DNA from: Schizochytrium sp. TIO01
Lineage: Eukaryota > Sar > Bigyra > Thraustochytrida > Thraustochytriidae
Length of the DNA stretch: 64,000 nt
Reading direction: 5' to 3'
Assembly (NCBI GenBank): GCA_004764695.1
Contig: SMSO01000025.1
Location: 357,102 to 421,101, forward strand
Notes under the pieces: model-generated
Told to the model about the DNA's origin: nothing
Databases searched by the model: none
Seen by the model: the letters and a program-made list of their open reading frames with translations, nothing else
Shown here: positions 39,166 through 51,600 of the stretch, piece after piece
Numbering within the stretch: position 1 is the first letter of the stretch
Layout: every line of letters starts with the position of its first letter
Program-made: the position numbers and the translations under genes

Positions 39166-41418
39166 TTACTCACTAGGTCGTGGTGGTTCTGACCGTGTCG
39201 TAAGTGCACCTTCCGTAGCCTCGTTCTCAGTCTCTCCGTCATCAGCGTTATCTTTTGAATTGGACCCCCCACCAATGTCAGGATTCGCCGTAACTGGGGA
39301 TGTTGGCAGTTCAGAAGTTGGCTTCGAACTTCCTTTCTTTAATCTAGCTGTAAAAGTTTTCACGATGCGAACAATATTGTAAGGATCAACATTTGATGTA
39401 GCCTCGCCCGAAGTAAGACCGTTGTTCATTTGTTCACGAAGTAAAAGGGTCTTCTTAAACTTCCGTAGGTTTTCAGCATGAATAGATTTGAGGAACCGCG
39501 GGAAGTTGTCGCGCTCAAGTTGCTTATAAATCTCCTTGCGTGCTTCATCATACAAGTCCTCGGCATAGGCTCTGCCATCAAAGGCTAAAAGCTTACTGCG
39601 CTGAGAATCATTAATATTGACTTGAAACTGTGCAGATTCATCGATATATCGATGTATCATCTGTCCATGGATTCTATTTATAAATGCCCAACGATCTTTA
39701 TACACATCGACCTGTTCAACAAAGAGCAAACTCTCTACAGCAAATTCTGACGTGAGAAAGACTTTAAAGAATTGAAGACTTTGCTTGTCCGCAAACATAC
39801 TATCAAAACTTTTCAGTGATTCAATCTTTTCGTCATCGATTCTAGAAATAGCTTGTTGCACACCGGGATCTTCTTCGACGAATAGCACGCTGTCTACGTC
39901 ATGATTGCGAGATGATGGATGAATCTTTCCACTTTTATTATCACTGAGATGTTTCTCATGTCCCTTCTCGTCCACGTTAAAGAAAGTAATTAGTTGATCC
40001 ATGACAGTGTCAATAAAATGAGACTCGAGAAGATTTTCATCATCTTTTTTGCTGTTTTCATCATCATCTTCTTGGGAAAGCAAATATAAAGTTCGAGCTA
40101 ACTTTCTCACAACCGTCGTGGTCTTATGAATTGGACGAACCACATTGCGCTGTACATCTCGATTGAAAAAGAAGGAGGACAAACCCATAAGAAAAACTAG
40201 AAGAAAAGTCATGACGATATTAAGCCTTGCTTGTTGCTGTTCAACGATTGTCTCATCAAGCTCTGCATAATTATTATCATCAGTATACATTCGCGTTCTA
40301 TATTTCTCCCATGAGCTGAGGTAAAGTGTATCGTTTCGATACTTCACTTCGCCCTTAATTTTGACCTCCAATAAGAATTCCTGCTGTTGACTTTTGTACA
40401 TTTCTAAAAAAGTGTCCCCTAATTCTAGATCTGGATCTGACATGTTGTACGCACGTTGAACCATGATAAACCCATCTTCTGGGGACGAGTCTGTAGTGTG
40501 CACCTCCAAGTAAGGCATAACAAGCAGCAATAAAATTGTGCCAATAATAACTCTTTTGCCCAGAAGATCTGCCAATCTTAATCCCAGTTTATTAGGCGCG
40601 CGAACAATAGCTTCTCCCTTTTGAGGCAAATACTTTCGCGTCATATAGAAGCGCAAAAGTCGTAGCAACCGGAAAATACGTAGGACCCGTGCAAATCGAA
40701 CAACACGAAGCAAACGTAGGGCACGAGAAGTTCGAGTTCCAGCTCGAAACATGCGACCAGCTCGAAGAATGGCAAGGTTCTCCTGGTCTTCATCTGACGA
40801 GGTGATTGCATCCCAGATAAAAGAGATGTCAGGAAGTAAGCTTATGAGGGCTACAAAATCGAGCCAGAAAAAGAACGAGAAGACGTAACCTTTGCGAAAC
40901 TTGATCGAAAGAACCAGCTCTACAAGGAAAATAATCAATGTAACACAGAGTAAAGCATCTAGTGCTTTATCTGAGTTTGGTTGAGCATATAAGAGGAAAA
41001 AATCGGGCCCAAACAAAGCACACAATGTGGCACAAGCAATCAAACCTTGAACAAGCGGGCAGTCAAGAACTGCAAGGATAAATTCTGATCGAGACATTGG
41101 CTTATACTCTCCAGAGCCATTTTTATCACGCACTATACCTGCTGCGCCTGCAGCCATAGCATATGCTTTTTTGCTGAACGAAGTGTCGGCTGCGCGCTGT
41201 GCGAAAGGCGCGAGTATAGCTCGTTTAAAAGATTCATTCGACCCACGACGACCTGTACGACGAGGTCCTGCGCCAAGTGCAGCGGATGAGTTTTCGCGAA
41301 CATTAGCAACTGTTGCTCTCACCTCCATTTCTATTTCTTTCGGAGATGGCTTTTTCTTTGAAGGGAACGAAGCCTGAAGACCATTGTCTGGTGCAATATA
41401 TTTGTCATGGCCATTCAT
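39166..41418 (-). CDS. Voltage-sensor membrane protein fused to an RGS domain
   Basis: 750 residues. Residues about 113-260 form an ion-channel-type voltage sensor: S1 121-145, S2 153-173, S3 178-200, and a remarkable S4 at 216-257 with arginine at almost every third position (R219, 222, 225, 229, 232, 235, 238, 241, 244, 247, 250, 253, 256). A further helix (289-303), a roughly 95-residue probable extracellular loop, and another helix (399-418) lead into an arginine-rich, HAMP-like helix (RNVVRPIHKTTTVVRKLART). Residues about 546-646 are an RGS domain (LQFFKVFLTSEFAVESLLFV ... YKQLERDNFPRFLKSI), which accelerates GTP hydrolysis by G-alpha subunits. No pore loop or selectivity filter is seen. 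The N-terminal half resembles the sensor module of protist channel-cyclase fusions with the cyclase replaced by RGS (inference). Confidence 0.85.
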   Translation of the reverse strand: MNGHDKYIAPDNGLQASFPSKKKPSPKEIEMEVRATVANVRENSSAALGAGPRRTGRRGSNESFKRAILAPFAQRAADTSFSKKAYAMAAGAAGIVRDKNGSGEYKPMSRSEFILAVLDCPLVQGLIACATLCALFGPDFFLLYAQPNSDKALDALLCVTLIIFLVELVLSIKFRKGYVFSFFFWLDFVALISLLPDISFIWDAITSSDEDQENLAILRAGRMFRAGTRTSRALRLLRVVRFARVLRIFRLLRLLRFYMTRKYLPQKGEAIVRAPNKLGLRLADLLGKRVIIGTILLLLVMPYLEVHTTDSSPEDGFIMVQRAYNMSDPDLELGDTFLEMYKSQQQEFLLEVKIKGEVKYRNDTLYLSSWEKYRTRMYTDDNNYAELDETIVEQQQARLNIVMTFLLVFLMGLSSFFFNRDVQRNVVRPIHKTTTVVRKLARTLYLLSQEDDDENSKKDDENLLESHFIDTVMDQLITFFNVDEKGHEKHLSDNKSGKIHPSSRNHDVDSVLFVEEDPGVQQAISRIDDEKIESLKSFDSMFADKQSLQFFKVFLTSEFAVESLLFVEQVDVYKDRWAFINRIHGQMIHRYIDESAQFQVNINDSQRSKLLAFDGRAYAEDLYDEARKEIYKQLERDNFPRFLKSIHAENLRKFKKTLLLREQMNNGLTSGEATSNVDPYNIVRIVKTFTARLKKGSSKPTSELPTSPVTANPDIGGGSNSKDNADDGETENEATEGALTTRSEPPRPSE

Positions 41419-43330
41419 GTCGGCTGATCTGAGACACTTAGCAAATTAATATCAGTATCTCACATTCAAGTTGTGCCCCAAACACATGCGCCAAACCTGG
41501 CAGCACCCACAGAGCTGAGACCTCCTATGAACTCCAGGCTCTTCAGCTCCGAGGAGCCCTCGCAAAATCAAAACTTGTTCGTGGGGTGAGTTAGACTGCC
41601 GCTACTACGCCGTGCAAGCAGTGGCTTAAAACTGCTTGCTGGCGCTCGTTTGCCAGCTATATTTGCTGATTTGGTTGATTATATGATAATATACTAAGAA
41701 TTCAGGGCACTGTGCACTCTTGCAAAAGAAGGACTCGTGTGGCACGGATTTGGCACATAAGGTTCTAGTAGATCTGTTTATAACAAGTAAAATGAAAGAA
41801 TCGTGCACACGTGCGTACCCTTTCGTTGCACAGCGAATAGTATTGATTCGTTACTATCAACTTGGAATCATTCAGATACAGCAAGAAGCAATAGTCGCTA
41901 TAATTGAAGCATGTGGCAGAGGGAAGATTGGACACTAAACGAATCTGAAAGTCACATCTAGATTTCACTGAAGCTGCAACTGAGTTGTCACCTACTAAAG
42001 CACAAGGTGATACTTTACAGCATTTTCAGCAAACAGGCGTCCATTGACACTGCAACAGTGATCACCAGGGTTCTATTTAGTACACACCATCCTTTAGGGT
42101 TTGCAATCCAAAGATCCGTTATAAATAGACCAATTACCGTTAATCCGTTACAAATAGGCCTTTAGTTGCTATAGATTGGTAAAGTTTTAAATCCAACTTG
42201 TTTCTTCATTCAACGTGCCCCCCCTCATTCCCTGAATCCTGTACTTCCCTTGGCTTGGTTCATCCTGTCGAGGCAGTGTCGACAACTGGGAGTCAGGGTG
42301 AGGATGTTTATTGGAAACAAATTTGGAAGTCGAATGTACTTTCTCGGTTGAACCTTTGCATTTCTATTGGTTTAGTCCTAACTCGTTTTAGCTCGGCAAA
42401 CATTTTTTCTTCTTTATTCTTCTCGGAAACTATTTTGAGTCATGCCATCATATTGAACCTAAAAAGGAAGGAGGAAGAAAAAAGAAATGAGAAACAATTA
42501 ATCAGGAAGGGAAGTACAAAACGAGGAATAGAGCAAGCGAAGCCAACGGCAGAATCTAGGTAGTATGTTAGTTAACTTTACCGTACCAAGCAACCTAGCT
42601 CAGAAAGACTTAGAAAGATATATCTGACTCCCTCTGTCTAAAAGGAGAAGGGGGAAGGAGGAGGAGAAGAAGAAGAAGGAGAGAAATATTGAAGAAAGAG
42701 TAAGCTTGTGTTTTCTCCTACGACCCCACATCTATCCACACCTCAGAGACAGGAAATTCTAACTTTTCCATTCTGTCAAGCACCTTTTCTTTGTAGGCTA
42801 CATGTCTATTTGGAGAGTCAGCGGAGCCCCAACGTAGTACTTCGAATCAGATCGACTTTGAGATCAGCAGGGGTAGTAGTATTCAAACCAGTAACTGTGG
42901 ATGCACCTTCTGTTCGTTGGAATAATACACAATATTTATATGTTGATTGCGTGACTTCATTCTGAGTAGGTTTTTCATTTCGTTCTTTCTATATAGTATA
43001 AATTGAGTGCATAGCAAACCAAGATTGCATTCATTTTGGTGCTTCCAAAACGGCCTTTGCCAGTGCGATTCTTGAAGATAGAGTAAGAACAGTTCAAATT
43101 CAAGTTTGCAGACCATAATACTACCCAGCGAGGTAGACTCGCTAGATGCAAGGCAACACTAGGTCTCTACGTATCTCTCTAGGTTCCTCTGCAAGCGTTA
43201 GGTGCATAGCATCATCTTCGTCACGCTAATGCAGAATCTCCTCGACATCCATTTATTCAACGTCGTCTAGTGTTAAGTCTGCAAGAAACTTCACGCTTGC
43301 ACTGAGTTATCAAAATTGCTGGTAACGTTC
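41419..43330. other. 1.9 kb intergenic region
   Basis: Between the divergent voltage-sensor/RGS (-) and EGF-like 7-TM (+) genes. Short frames exist (for example 41720-41938 +), but none has coding character. A purine-rich agaagaaggag tract lies near 42650-42690. Confidence 0.45.
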
Positions 43331-44452
43331 ATGACACAGTACACAACATGCTTGAACTCAACAGCAACAGGACTGTTTTCATTATGTCTATATGGCAACT
43401 GCACTTCATCAGGAACTTGCGAATGTTTTGAAGGCTTTGAGAGTTGGAAACTTGTAACGTTTGAAGAACACTGTCATGTTTCCTCAAGCTTGAAGACATT
43501 TTCCTATGTCCTAATTGGAGTCTTCAATATGGTCACTGTATTTCACACGCTTCTCCGGCTTTCTGGACGAGGAGGAAGTTCCTACTTTCGAAATGCATCT
43601 CGAGCAGCTGCAGTGCAAGGAATATGCACGACTATATTTTTTTTTGTCTTAAGTTCAAGCAGATCAGTAAGCATTGGATTACTTGCTGTCTTGTATACAG
43701 GATTTGTATTTGTTATTTACATGTCATGCTTGATTGTCATGGGTTTATTACAGCCAATCTTTCGAATAACAAGGCAACGTTTCAAGTGGTTCCATAAAAG
43801 GTATGTGAAGCTTCTTCTTGCATATGAGATTCTGTTTCACATTGTACTCCTTTTGGTGTTAATAATATACAATGGTTCTTCAGAGTTTGAACAAGTCTTT
43901 GTTATATCTTTCCGCTTAGTATGCTCCAACATGATTCTCGTTTCTATAGCAATACTCTTTGTACTACATTACTTCACAACCTATCTTACGAAAGTTCTCC
44001 GTCGCCACTTGGATACCACACCTTTAAAGCATTCAGACGCCTATGCTCGCACAAGCCGCCTCTACAAGCGTCTTTATGTACTGCGAGGATTGAACCTCTT
44101 CGTTAATTTCTGTATTGCCATACTCATTGTATGCAATGTTCTATTTCATCAGTTTGGTTACCATCTACCTGAAGAGGTTTATCTCGTGTGCTTTTTCTTC
44201 AGCCCCTTAATAACTTTTTCTCCAACGGTTCTCCTTGTTACGCAAGCTCCTGGAACTCAATTTAAATCATACCGTGTGCCTCGAATCTTTCGTATTCGAA
44301 ACCTCGATACGTTTTCATCTGCATCCAACCAACAGCTTCATGTGAATCGTCAAAATATTACAAATACACCCAGAGCGGATACAGACAATCAGGAACATCA
44401 AACATTACCTACGACAGAGGTATATAGTAGCCAAGTGTCCCCAAATTCTTGA
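43331..44452 (+). CDS. Seven-transmembrane protein with EGF-like N-terminal motif
   Basis: 373 residues from ATG 43331, the first ATG in the frame after a TAG near 43270. The N-terminus has CLNSTATGLFSLCLYGNCTS and GTCECFEGF, the C-x-C-x-G spacing of the second half of an EGF-like module. Seven hydrophobic segments of about 20-25 residues follow (approximately residues 60-320), then a polar Ser/Thr/Gln-rich tail. The topology resembles a GPCR with an extracellular EGF-like cap, but no DRY, NPxxY or other class motif is evident. A signal peptide is not visible, so an upstream exon may be missing. Confidence 0.75.
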   Translation: MTQYTTCLNSTATGLFSLCLYGNCTSSGTCECFEGFESWKLVTFEEHCHVSSSLKTFSYVLIGVFNMVTVFHTLLRLSGRGGSSYFRNASRAAAVQGICTTIFFFVLSSSRSVSIGLLAVLYTGFVFVIYMSCLIVMGLLQPIFRITRQRFKWFHKRYVKLLLAYEILFHIVLLLVLIIYNGSSEFEQVFVISFRLVCSNMILVSIAILFVLHYFTTYLTKVLRRHLDTTPLKHSDAYARTSRLYKRLYVLRGLNLFVNFCIAILIVCNVLFHQFGYHLPEEVYLVCFFFSPLITFSPTVLLVTQAPGTQFKSYRVPRIFRIRNLDTFSSASNQQLHVNRQNITNTPRADTDNQEHQTLPTTEVYSSQVSPNS

Positions 44453-46200
44453 GTATATTGTGTCCTTTCTCATTTCGTAACTCGCTATAGTAGTTCATAT
44501 TCAGAATCACACACTATCTCATCGCTGTGTTGGAACCTTTGGTGATGACAGATAGTTGACGATGGATTGAGTTTTAGAGATATCTATTAATCCTGACTTG
44601 AAAGAACTTTAGGATCACAACAATCACAAATCATGTATAGTAGTACCTGACCTACTTGATGTTTTACAACGGGAAAATTACGCTCTGCAGAATATTAAAC
44701 CCTTGTGAGCGAGTGTGTAGGTCTAAAGCATATCTGTAACATAGCCCACTTGCACGACTTCCTTCTTCTTAGGTTCTTCGGTGCAGAAATCCAGCTTACA
44801 TTGAAGCAAGGATTATTAATGACTGAAAGTTATCTGTTGTTCTTCCCACAAATTCTAGTTGGTCACATCCATACTACACCTTCTATTCGATCCAAATGCA
44901 ACTCCATCCCTAAAGTAGATGAAATTGTGTAGACTTGAACAAGATGATATCTATATATTGCCGAAGCATTGAGCAATTTTTGCTTCTTTGCATCTTCTAA
45001 ATTTTGCTAGGATCTCTTCTAAAAAAGAACTTTTCTTTGATTTCGAGGTCCATACTGTATATACTCTCTATACTAAGGGAGGTGCTTTGTTAATCATACT
45101 TCGACCATCTCATGCCAGAAATACTTGCCCTGAAACGTCCAAACGCAGCTCATCGCTAGCTAGCTCAGAGAGTTCATACTGTCCACTCCGTCAGGCCCAA
45201 ATGCACACTCCAAGAAAGTTTGATAGTACCTTATCACTCTCCCAGTGAAACTAGAGGTCAAGATTATCGCTGATTAATCAAAGTTTGTCCCCTCGAGAGA
45301 CGTCTCTAACCGTTACGCATACCTAATAATCCTCTTTCATCTCAATGCGTTCTTTACTACTTCCCTGGCAGGCAGATCTCTGCATGAGCAAACCTTTACG
45401 CAAACAGACACGCCAGCCAAAGTATTACCAGGACACCTCATTCAATCTTAATCTGGTCCGCCTCAAATAGTCTTGCTACTCAAATAGTTTCCTTCGTCGT
45501 CACCTGCTGCAATCAAACGATTCCATTCTGTCCATATTCCCAGCACCCAGCACTTCTGACCCCACACGAAGCGTACATCGGTCGCAATCAACCCTAAGCC
45601 CCAAGGGGAGTAGTTTGCAAGTATTCTGGTTTAAAGTCGACGGAGAACCTTATTCTACCATAGCAAGTTATATAAGCGTATAAGAGTGAGCATGACGCAC
45701 GGATCCTAATTCGATGTACAATACCCCCAAATCTGGCCAATGCGCGAACAGGCGCCAAAGACGGGTGCAGAAGAACTGACAGGAGCAGTCTTAAGCGATG
45801 ATATGGGAAACTGGTAAGGGTTAAGGGAGAAGTAGGAAATTACAGTGACATATGAGACAGGGATAAGTGAAGATTGGAAGGCAGTATCTAACAGTTCGGA
45901 TGAGAGCGTATAGGGACAGATTGCGGGTCTGTAGAAAGACGAACTTGGAGCATTGGGCTTGACGGCGGTCAGCAAAACTGCAACTCGACGAGGGAGGTCA
46001 TACAAAAGAAAACAATACTAGAAGCTACACAAGAGCCAGAAGGTCTTGGCTTCAGAAGTAACAACAACGAGACGCGCAAGACTGATCTGAGACAGATACT
46101 TCAGGTTCGGGAAGCATCGCAGCATCTTCAAGTCGAGTGCTGTCAACGTCTGCTTAGAGCGAGAGAATAACCTTCGGTAAAGAGAGGAAATAAAAAAGAA
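44453..46200. other. 1.75 kb intergenic region
   Basis: Nothing convincing is seen. A 99-codon minus frame at 45706-46005 shows no domain. The last 200 bases should hold the P450 promoter. Confidence 0.45.
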
Positions 46201-47922
46201 ATGTCTGCCTTTTCTTGGATCTTGGCGCTGACGGCGTGGCTCAATGCATATGGAACCAATATTCGCTTCGCAAATGGCGTTTTTCGCTCGGAGCGTAAAG
46301 TAGTTCTCGATGTACTCACTATTGTGCATGCTGGTCGTCTAGCACTTAAGGGTCGTATCATTCGTGCGCTGTCCCTAATTCTCGCTATTCTCAGGCTGAG
46401 CCCTGGAGAAAATCTCCAGCCCATTACCTTCTTTCAATACGTCTTCCAGCGCGCTCTTTGGGGAAAAGCTGGTGTGGCTCTTCCACCAATCGTACCGGTC
46501 GATGTCCTGGCGCAGGAAAGCCGAAACTTTTGGCAACGGCACGAAATGGAAAAGTCTTTGGCTACGAAGCTTGGGCCCATGTTTACAATTCTACGCCCAC
46601 TCAGTAGCACTGACTACAGTCCACTTGTCCCGATTATCTTTGTGAGTGATCCTAAAGCTGTCGAGACAGTTCTCACAGACAAGGTCACATATAATACGCG
46701 TGGCCACACGGGTTTTTCCTTACATGTAGGTGATGGACTCCTTGGTATGGTCTCAGGTCCTAAATGGTCCCACCACCGCCGTGTAGTGAGTACATTTCTG
46801 AGCGAAAAGCATCTTCGCGAGTATGCACCAGCAATTCAGAATCAGATTTCAATCATGCTGAGTAAATGGAGGAAAGCTGGTACGCTGAAGAAGCCCATCA
46901 ACTGCTATTACGATATGTCAATGCTCACCCTTGACATTATTATGAACGTAGGCACTGGAGAGCACAATGAGCTATCGTCCCAGCAGCTCATTCCTGAAGA
47001 GGAAAACAGTTTTGCCTCTGATCTTGATTACGGTCTTCAGGACATCGTTATGCGCACTGCTATGCCAATCATGGACTATCTTCCCGAACCGAAAATTGTC
47101 GAGATTAAAGCTCGCATGGACATTATTTTTGATAAGGCCGTCGAGATTGCCAAGACAAAGCGCATTCCTAACTCCATGCTCGATGCTCTTCTCAATGCTA
47201 AAAATGATGATGGCACCCTTGCCCTTACAGAAAAGGAAGCCAACGAGGAGTTTAAAACCATTCGAGGTGCAGGACATGAGACAACCTCAAATACACTTTG
47301 TTTCATGCTCAAGCTTCTGCAGGAAAACCCTGACAAGCTTGCGACACTGCGTAAGGAGGTCGATCTTGTAGTGCAAGGGGAAACCACTACTTATGAGGAG
47401 GCACGTACGTTGAAATATGCCTACCAAGTTATGTTCGAAACCCTTCGACTCTATCCTACTGTGCCGTCGTTTCCTCGTGAAGCAAGCCAAGATGCCGAGT
47501 TGAATGGGTACATGGTACCTAAGGGCTCTCTCGTTTTTGTAAGTCAGTTTCCAATGAACAGGAATCCTGATATTTGGGAAGATCCAGATACTTTCAAACC
47601 AGAGCGATTTGATGATCTTCCCGACCTGCATCCCACCAAGCCTGTTGGTGTACCTGGGAACAAAGATCTCAAGTACGCTTTTCTGCCATTTGGAGCAGGC
47701 TCGCGAACATGCGCCGGCGCACGACTTGCGATGATCGAGGGGGTCATGATTTTGTCCAGCATTGTCAAGAACATCGACTTTAAATTGGATATGCTCCCCG
47801 AGGAAAGTCTTTACGTTCAAAGCGATGTTACTCTCGGGCCCAAACATGGCTTGCCACTCCGCGTTCATGCTCGCGAATCCGTATTCCCAACAGTAATTCA
47901 AGAGACAGAAACAAAGCATTAG
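46201..47922 (+). CDS. Cytochrome P450 monooxygenase
   Basis: 573 residues. All P450 landmarks are present: the I-helix oxygen-binding motif GAGHETTSN (356-364), the K-helix ExxR (Glu413/Arg416 in FETLRLYP), the PERF motif (FKPERFDDL), and the heme-binding loop FGAGSRTCAGARLA with the cysteine thiolate at Cys504. The N-terminus carries hydrophobic segments (about residues 1-20 and 45-70) that would anchor it to the ER. The chain is somewhat longer than the usual 500 residues because of the N-terminal extension. The I-helix and heme loop fit the CYP3/CYP4/CYP97-type clan of eukaryotic P450s; the substrate cannot be told. It stands alone with no redox partner beside it. Confidence 0.95.
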   Translation: MSAFSWILALTAWLNAYGTNIRFANGVFRSERKVVLDVLTIVHAGRLALKGRIIRALSLILAILRLSPGENLQPITFFQYVFQRALWGKAGVALPPIVPVDVLAQESRNFWQRHEMEKSLATKLGPMFTILRPLSSTDYSPLVPIIFVSDPKAVETVLTDKVTYNTRGHTGFSLHVGDGLLGMVSGPKWSHHRRVVSTFLSEKHLREYAPAIQNQISIMLSKWRKAGTLKKPINCYYDMSMLTLDIIMNVGTGEHNELSSQQLIPEEENSFASDLDYGLQDIVMRTAMPIMDYLPEPKIVEIKARMDIIFDKAVEIAKTKRIPNSMLDALLNAKNDDGTLALTEKEANEEFKTIRGAGHETTSNTLCFMLKLLQENPDKLATLRKEVDLVVQGETTTYEEARTLKYAYQVMFETLRLYPTVPSFPREASQDAELNGYMVPKGSLVFVSQFPMNRNPDIWEDPDTFKPERFDDLPDLHPTKPVGVPGNKDLKYAFLPFGAGSRTCAGARLAMIEGVMILSSIVKNIDFKLDMLPEESLYVQSDVTLGPKHGLPLRVHARESVFPTVIQETETKH

Positions 47923-48666
47923 AACTATAAATCAATAATGTGAAAAGGACACTCTACGTTTGACTCTTACGCTATTAAGAAGAGACTTATACTGTCTAAG
48001 AGATCGTGATCGTTCCATGTCCTTTTACAATTGTCTCTTGGGTCTTTACCTTTCTATCTATTTAAGTAATAACAGCTGCTGCCTAACCTTATACATTCAT
48101 CCCTGACTGTATTCAGACCTGAAACCCCGATAACTCATATATATATATATATATATATCATCCTCTTCCTCTTTCTCCTGAGTTCGTCATCCTTGTCAGA
48201 CTACCTCTCCACGCTTCACAGCACAGGCTACTCTGCAATACTATTCAAATGCCCTGCATTAAAAAAAAAGCAAAAGCGAAAGCGTCTCGACACAGGTAGT
48301 ATAGTCGCACAGCTGTAAACTTTTGCGATTATATGACTTGATCCTTTCTTCTAAGCTCAGATCAATTTCGAATGGTGTGATTTTGATTTTCAAACCATTC
48401 ACTTCCAACTGCAATCACATGCAAACTCAAAAACAACGAGGCAACAAGCTGTCTTGATCATTAAGTGATGATCCATCTTATAACGTTAGAAATTCTTTTC
48501 TACTGAGTAAGTTAAAAGTTAGAAATGAAAGTTACGGAAGCTTATTGTTCTCTTTAATTCAATCATGTTGTGAGGGCGACTATGAAACAAATGTTCCCTA
48601 CCTACCATATTTAGGACTTTAATTTGATGCTTCTGTTTCCCAATAGAAACTAGCTATTAGTATAAT
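47923..48666. other. Tail-to-tail intergenic region with (AT)11 repeat
   Basis: 0.74 kb between the ends of the P450 (+) and FN3/IQ (-) genes. A perfect (AT)n microsatellite lies at 48137-48158. No gene seen. Confidence 0.6.
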
Positions 48667-51600
48667 CTATTCCTCTGTCTGGATCTTGTGCTGCCGTACA
48701 AGCAAAGGCTCTGGAAGTTTGCCATGTTGTGCTACACGCCATCCATCTAAAGGTGGCTTGTTTGAACTTCCTTGTTCAATATTAACATAATAAACGCGTT
48801 TCGTGGTCAAGGTCTTAGTAGCAGAATTGTCTTCCACATTTGACCGTCGTCGAAACTCCGACGGTTTTCTGCTTAAAGACCTTTGAATAGGACCAGACAG
48901 AGTTCTTTGTTGATCGGCAGCACCCTCTTCGGCTGGAGGGCGTTGTTGAATGTCTGCAATATCCTCAGCATCGCTGCCGAGAGGAAGCTGATATACAAGG
49001 GATCCAACGAGAAGCCAAATTTTACGATCTGCATATGGTGACCGAAGGAGGATGAATGTTGCATTTGGCTTTTGCATGACAAATTGAGGAACGTCGTCAG
49101 AAATTCCAGATTGAAGGAAACGACCATGGATTTCGGGACAACCTGAGTCTGTAATAACAACAGCCTCGCGGTTCATTTGTTCCATGTCTTTCAAATAACT
49201 GTCTGACGTCTTGCAAATAAGCGTCGGGCCTGGAGGCTTTCCCGAAATAGCTTCCCAACTATGCGTTGGTGGCCTCAAGGATCCACCCTCAGCTTTGTTG
49301 ACGTAGAGTAAGATGGTTTCACCAGAGCCTTTGAGCATTTTAAATGTCCATACTGGTACTTGCCCGGTTTGTGGCTCCGATCGCTCGATGAGGTAAGTCT
49401 CATCGGACCCAGGAGAAGTCATAATATACTTGGCTGCATCTGTGACTTCCATCTGCTCATAGGAGCCACATACAGCACGACTACCAGCCTCAATGACGTT
49501 GACACGCACAATGCTTTTAAGGATATGACGCTTGCGTTGTCCAAGTTGTTTCTGAGCATGGTGCGCGCGATAACATGCCTGGAGACGCACTGCAGCCTTA
49601 ACGACGATTTCGTGAACTCTTTTCTCGAATTTTACCTGCTCTTTATGAGAGCGAAACCGACTTTGAATCTTGATTGCAGCCGTTTGCTGCTTGTTTAGAG
49701 TTTTGCGAGCAATATGGGCTCTCATTTGGCTCTGTAGCTTCATGGCGGCGGTTTTTTGCGTTTTTAAGCGAACAGTACGACGCTTGGCCTCGAACTGACG
49801 AAACTGTGCTTGTAGGCGAGTTGCTGCAATATCAATCATTACACGGTTATTGGCTTCGCATGAGCGTTGTGCATTCAATACAGTTTTTCTGACATAGCGA
49901 ATTGCAGCTGCATGTATCGCGCGTCGTTGAATCCACCTGCGTCGCGGCGGAATCATGCGCATAAAAGATTGAATCTTCACTCCTGCTTGGCGTTGACTGT
50001 TGAATATTCCGGCAGCGCTGTGTCGACGCATATTGGACTGAATCTTAGTAGCTGCGCGTTTCTGTTTTTCTTCAAGCTCCTTTGCCTCCTTTTCAGCCTG
50101 TAGTCGAGCTTCCTCTTCCGCCCTGACTCTGGCTTCGGCTTCTGCTCTTTGTTGGTCTTCTGCAGCTTTAGCCTCTGCCTCAGCCCTGGCCGCTTCTTGT
50201 AAGAGTGCCTCTGCTTCTGCTTGGGCTTTCGCTTTCTCCTCAAGTCGTGCTTTTTCTTCGCTTTCGGCTCGTGCTTGATTCTCCTGTTCAGCTTTATCTA
50301 GTGCCTTGCCGAGCTCAAGTTTTAATTTCATTCTGTCATCTTCATTTGCAATATCAGGTCCAAATAAGCTTGTGGTATTTCCGTTTTCTTCAATCTGGTG
50401 ATCCCAGGACATAAGTTGATGTTTCGAAAATTCAAGTGTAAGATCAGGCGGCAACAAAATAGTTGATGCTTCTGCAGCTGTAAGAACTTCGAGGTTGCGA
50501 AGAAATGGATCTTCTTCATCCTCTGCAAGTGATTCTAAAGGCAAGACGCTTTGGGTGTCATATGTGTATGTCCAAAGAAGTTCTTGACGACGGTTTGTTG
50601 GATCAGATTGAGGAATGTTCAGCTTCAGTTGCCCGGCCAGACCTTTAGTACTTTTGTCTGCCTTGATCACACGAAGCAACTCACGATTGCTATCGTTCGC
50701 CAATGGCAACTCTCGGTGAGATCCATCAACAACTTGCTTATATACTGGTTGCCGATATGGGTTTTTCTGTCGCAAGGATTTTGATGGCTCTGAAGGAGGC
50801 ATAGGCTGAAGTGTTCGCGTGCTCTCTCCATCCATACTAACCGTGAGAAGTGAAGACATGGTAGAACTACTTGCTAAGAGTTTATGGCGCTTCTTAATCT
50901 TATCAACTTCCTCCTCAAAAAGGGAATGGTGAGATGCGTCACGCCACATGGGCTTTTCCTTTGGTGATCCACGTGGCGAATGGAGGTGGTTATTTTTCTT
51001 TTGAGCTAATGGTCTTGCCTTTGGCTTTGGAAGTTTTTGAATGCGATATGTTGGTTTCTTCTTGCCTTCAAATTTATCCACAATAAGTTCGCTATCTAAG
51101 TAATTGCGAACAAGTCTCTTCGTTTTCTCAAGTTGTTTGTCTTTTCGTTTCGGCGAGCCCTTTGTAGCAATAGTTTGACTTGCAAAAAACGAAGCGTTTA
51201 CTTTAAAGTCGACGTTGACAATTGTTTCCCTACTCAGCCCAACTCCATTCCGAGCAATTACTGCAAAAGTGCAAGCATACGTAAATGCTTCAGAGGTCAC
51301 CATTGCGCTAAGGACACATGCACAAGATGTAGTACGATAGACAATCTTCCATTCTTTCTCGTTAAGATTACGACGTTGCACAATGTATTCTTCGATGTCA
51401 GCACCTCTGTCGTCACTTGGTTTCCAGCGAAGTTTGATAAACATATGCCGACCCTTAATTTCAGGTGCATCATATAATGTATATGAAGCATCAATATCAG
51501 TCGGGGGTAGAGGACGCGCAGCAGGTGTGCGAACCGCAATTGTCTCACTTAGGCTTACAACCCCTGAAGGCGCTTGGGGAAGGTTTTTACAGACACGCAG

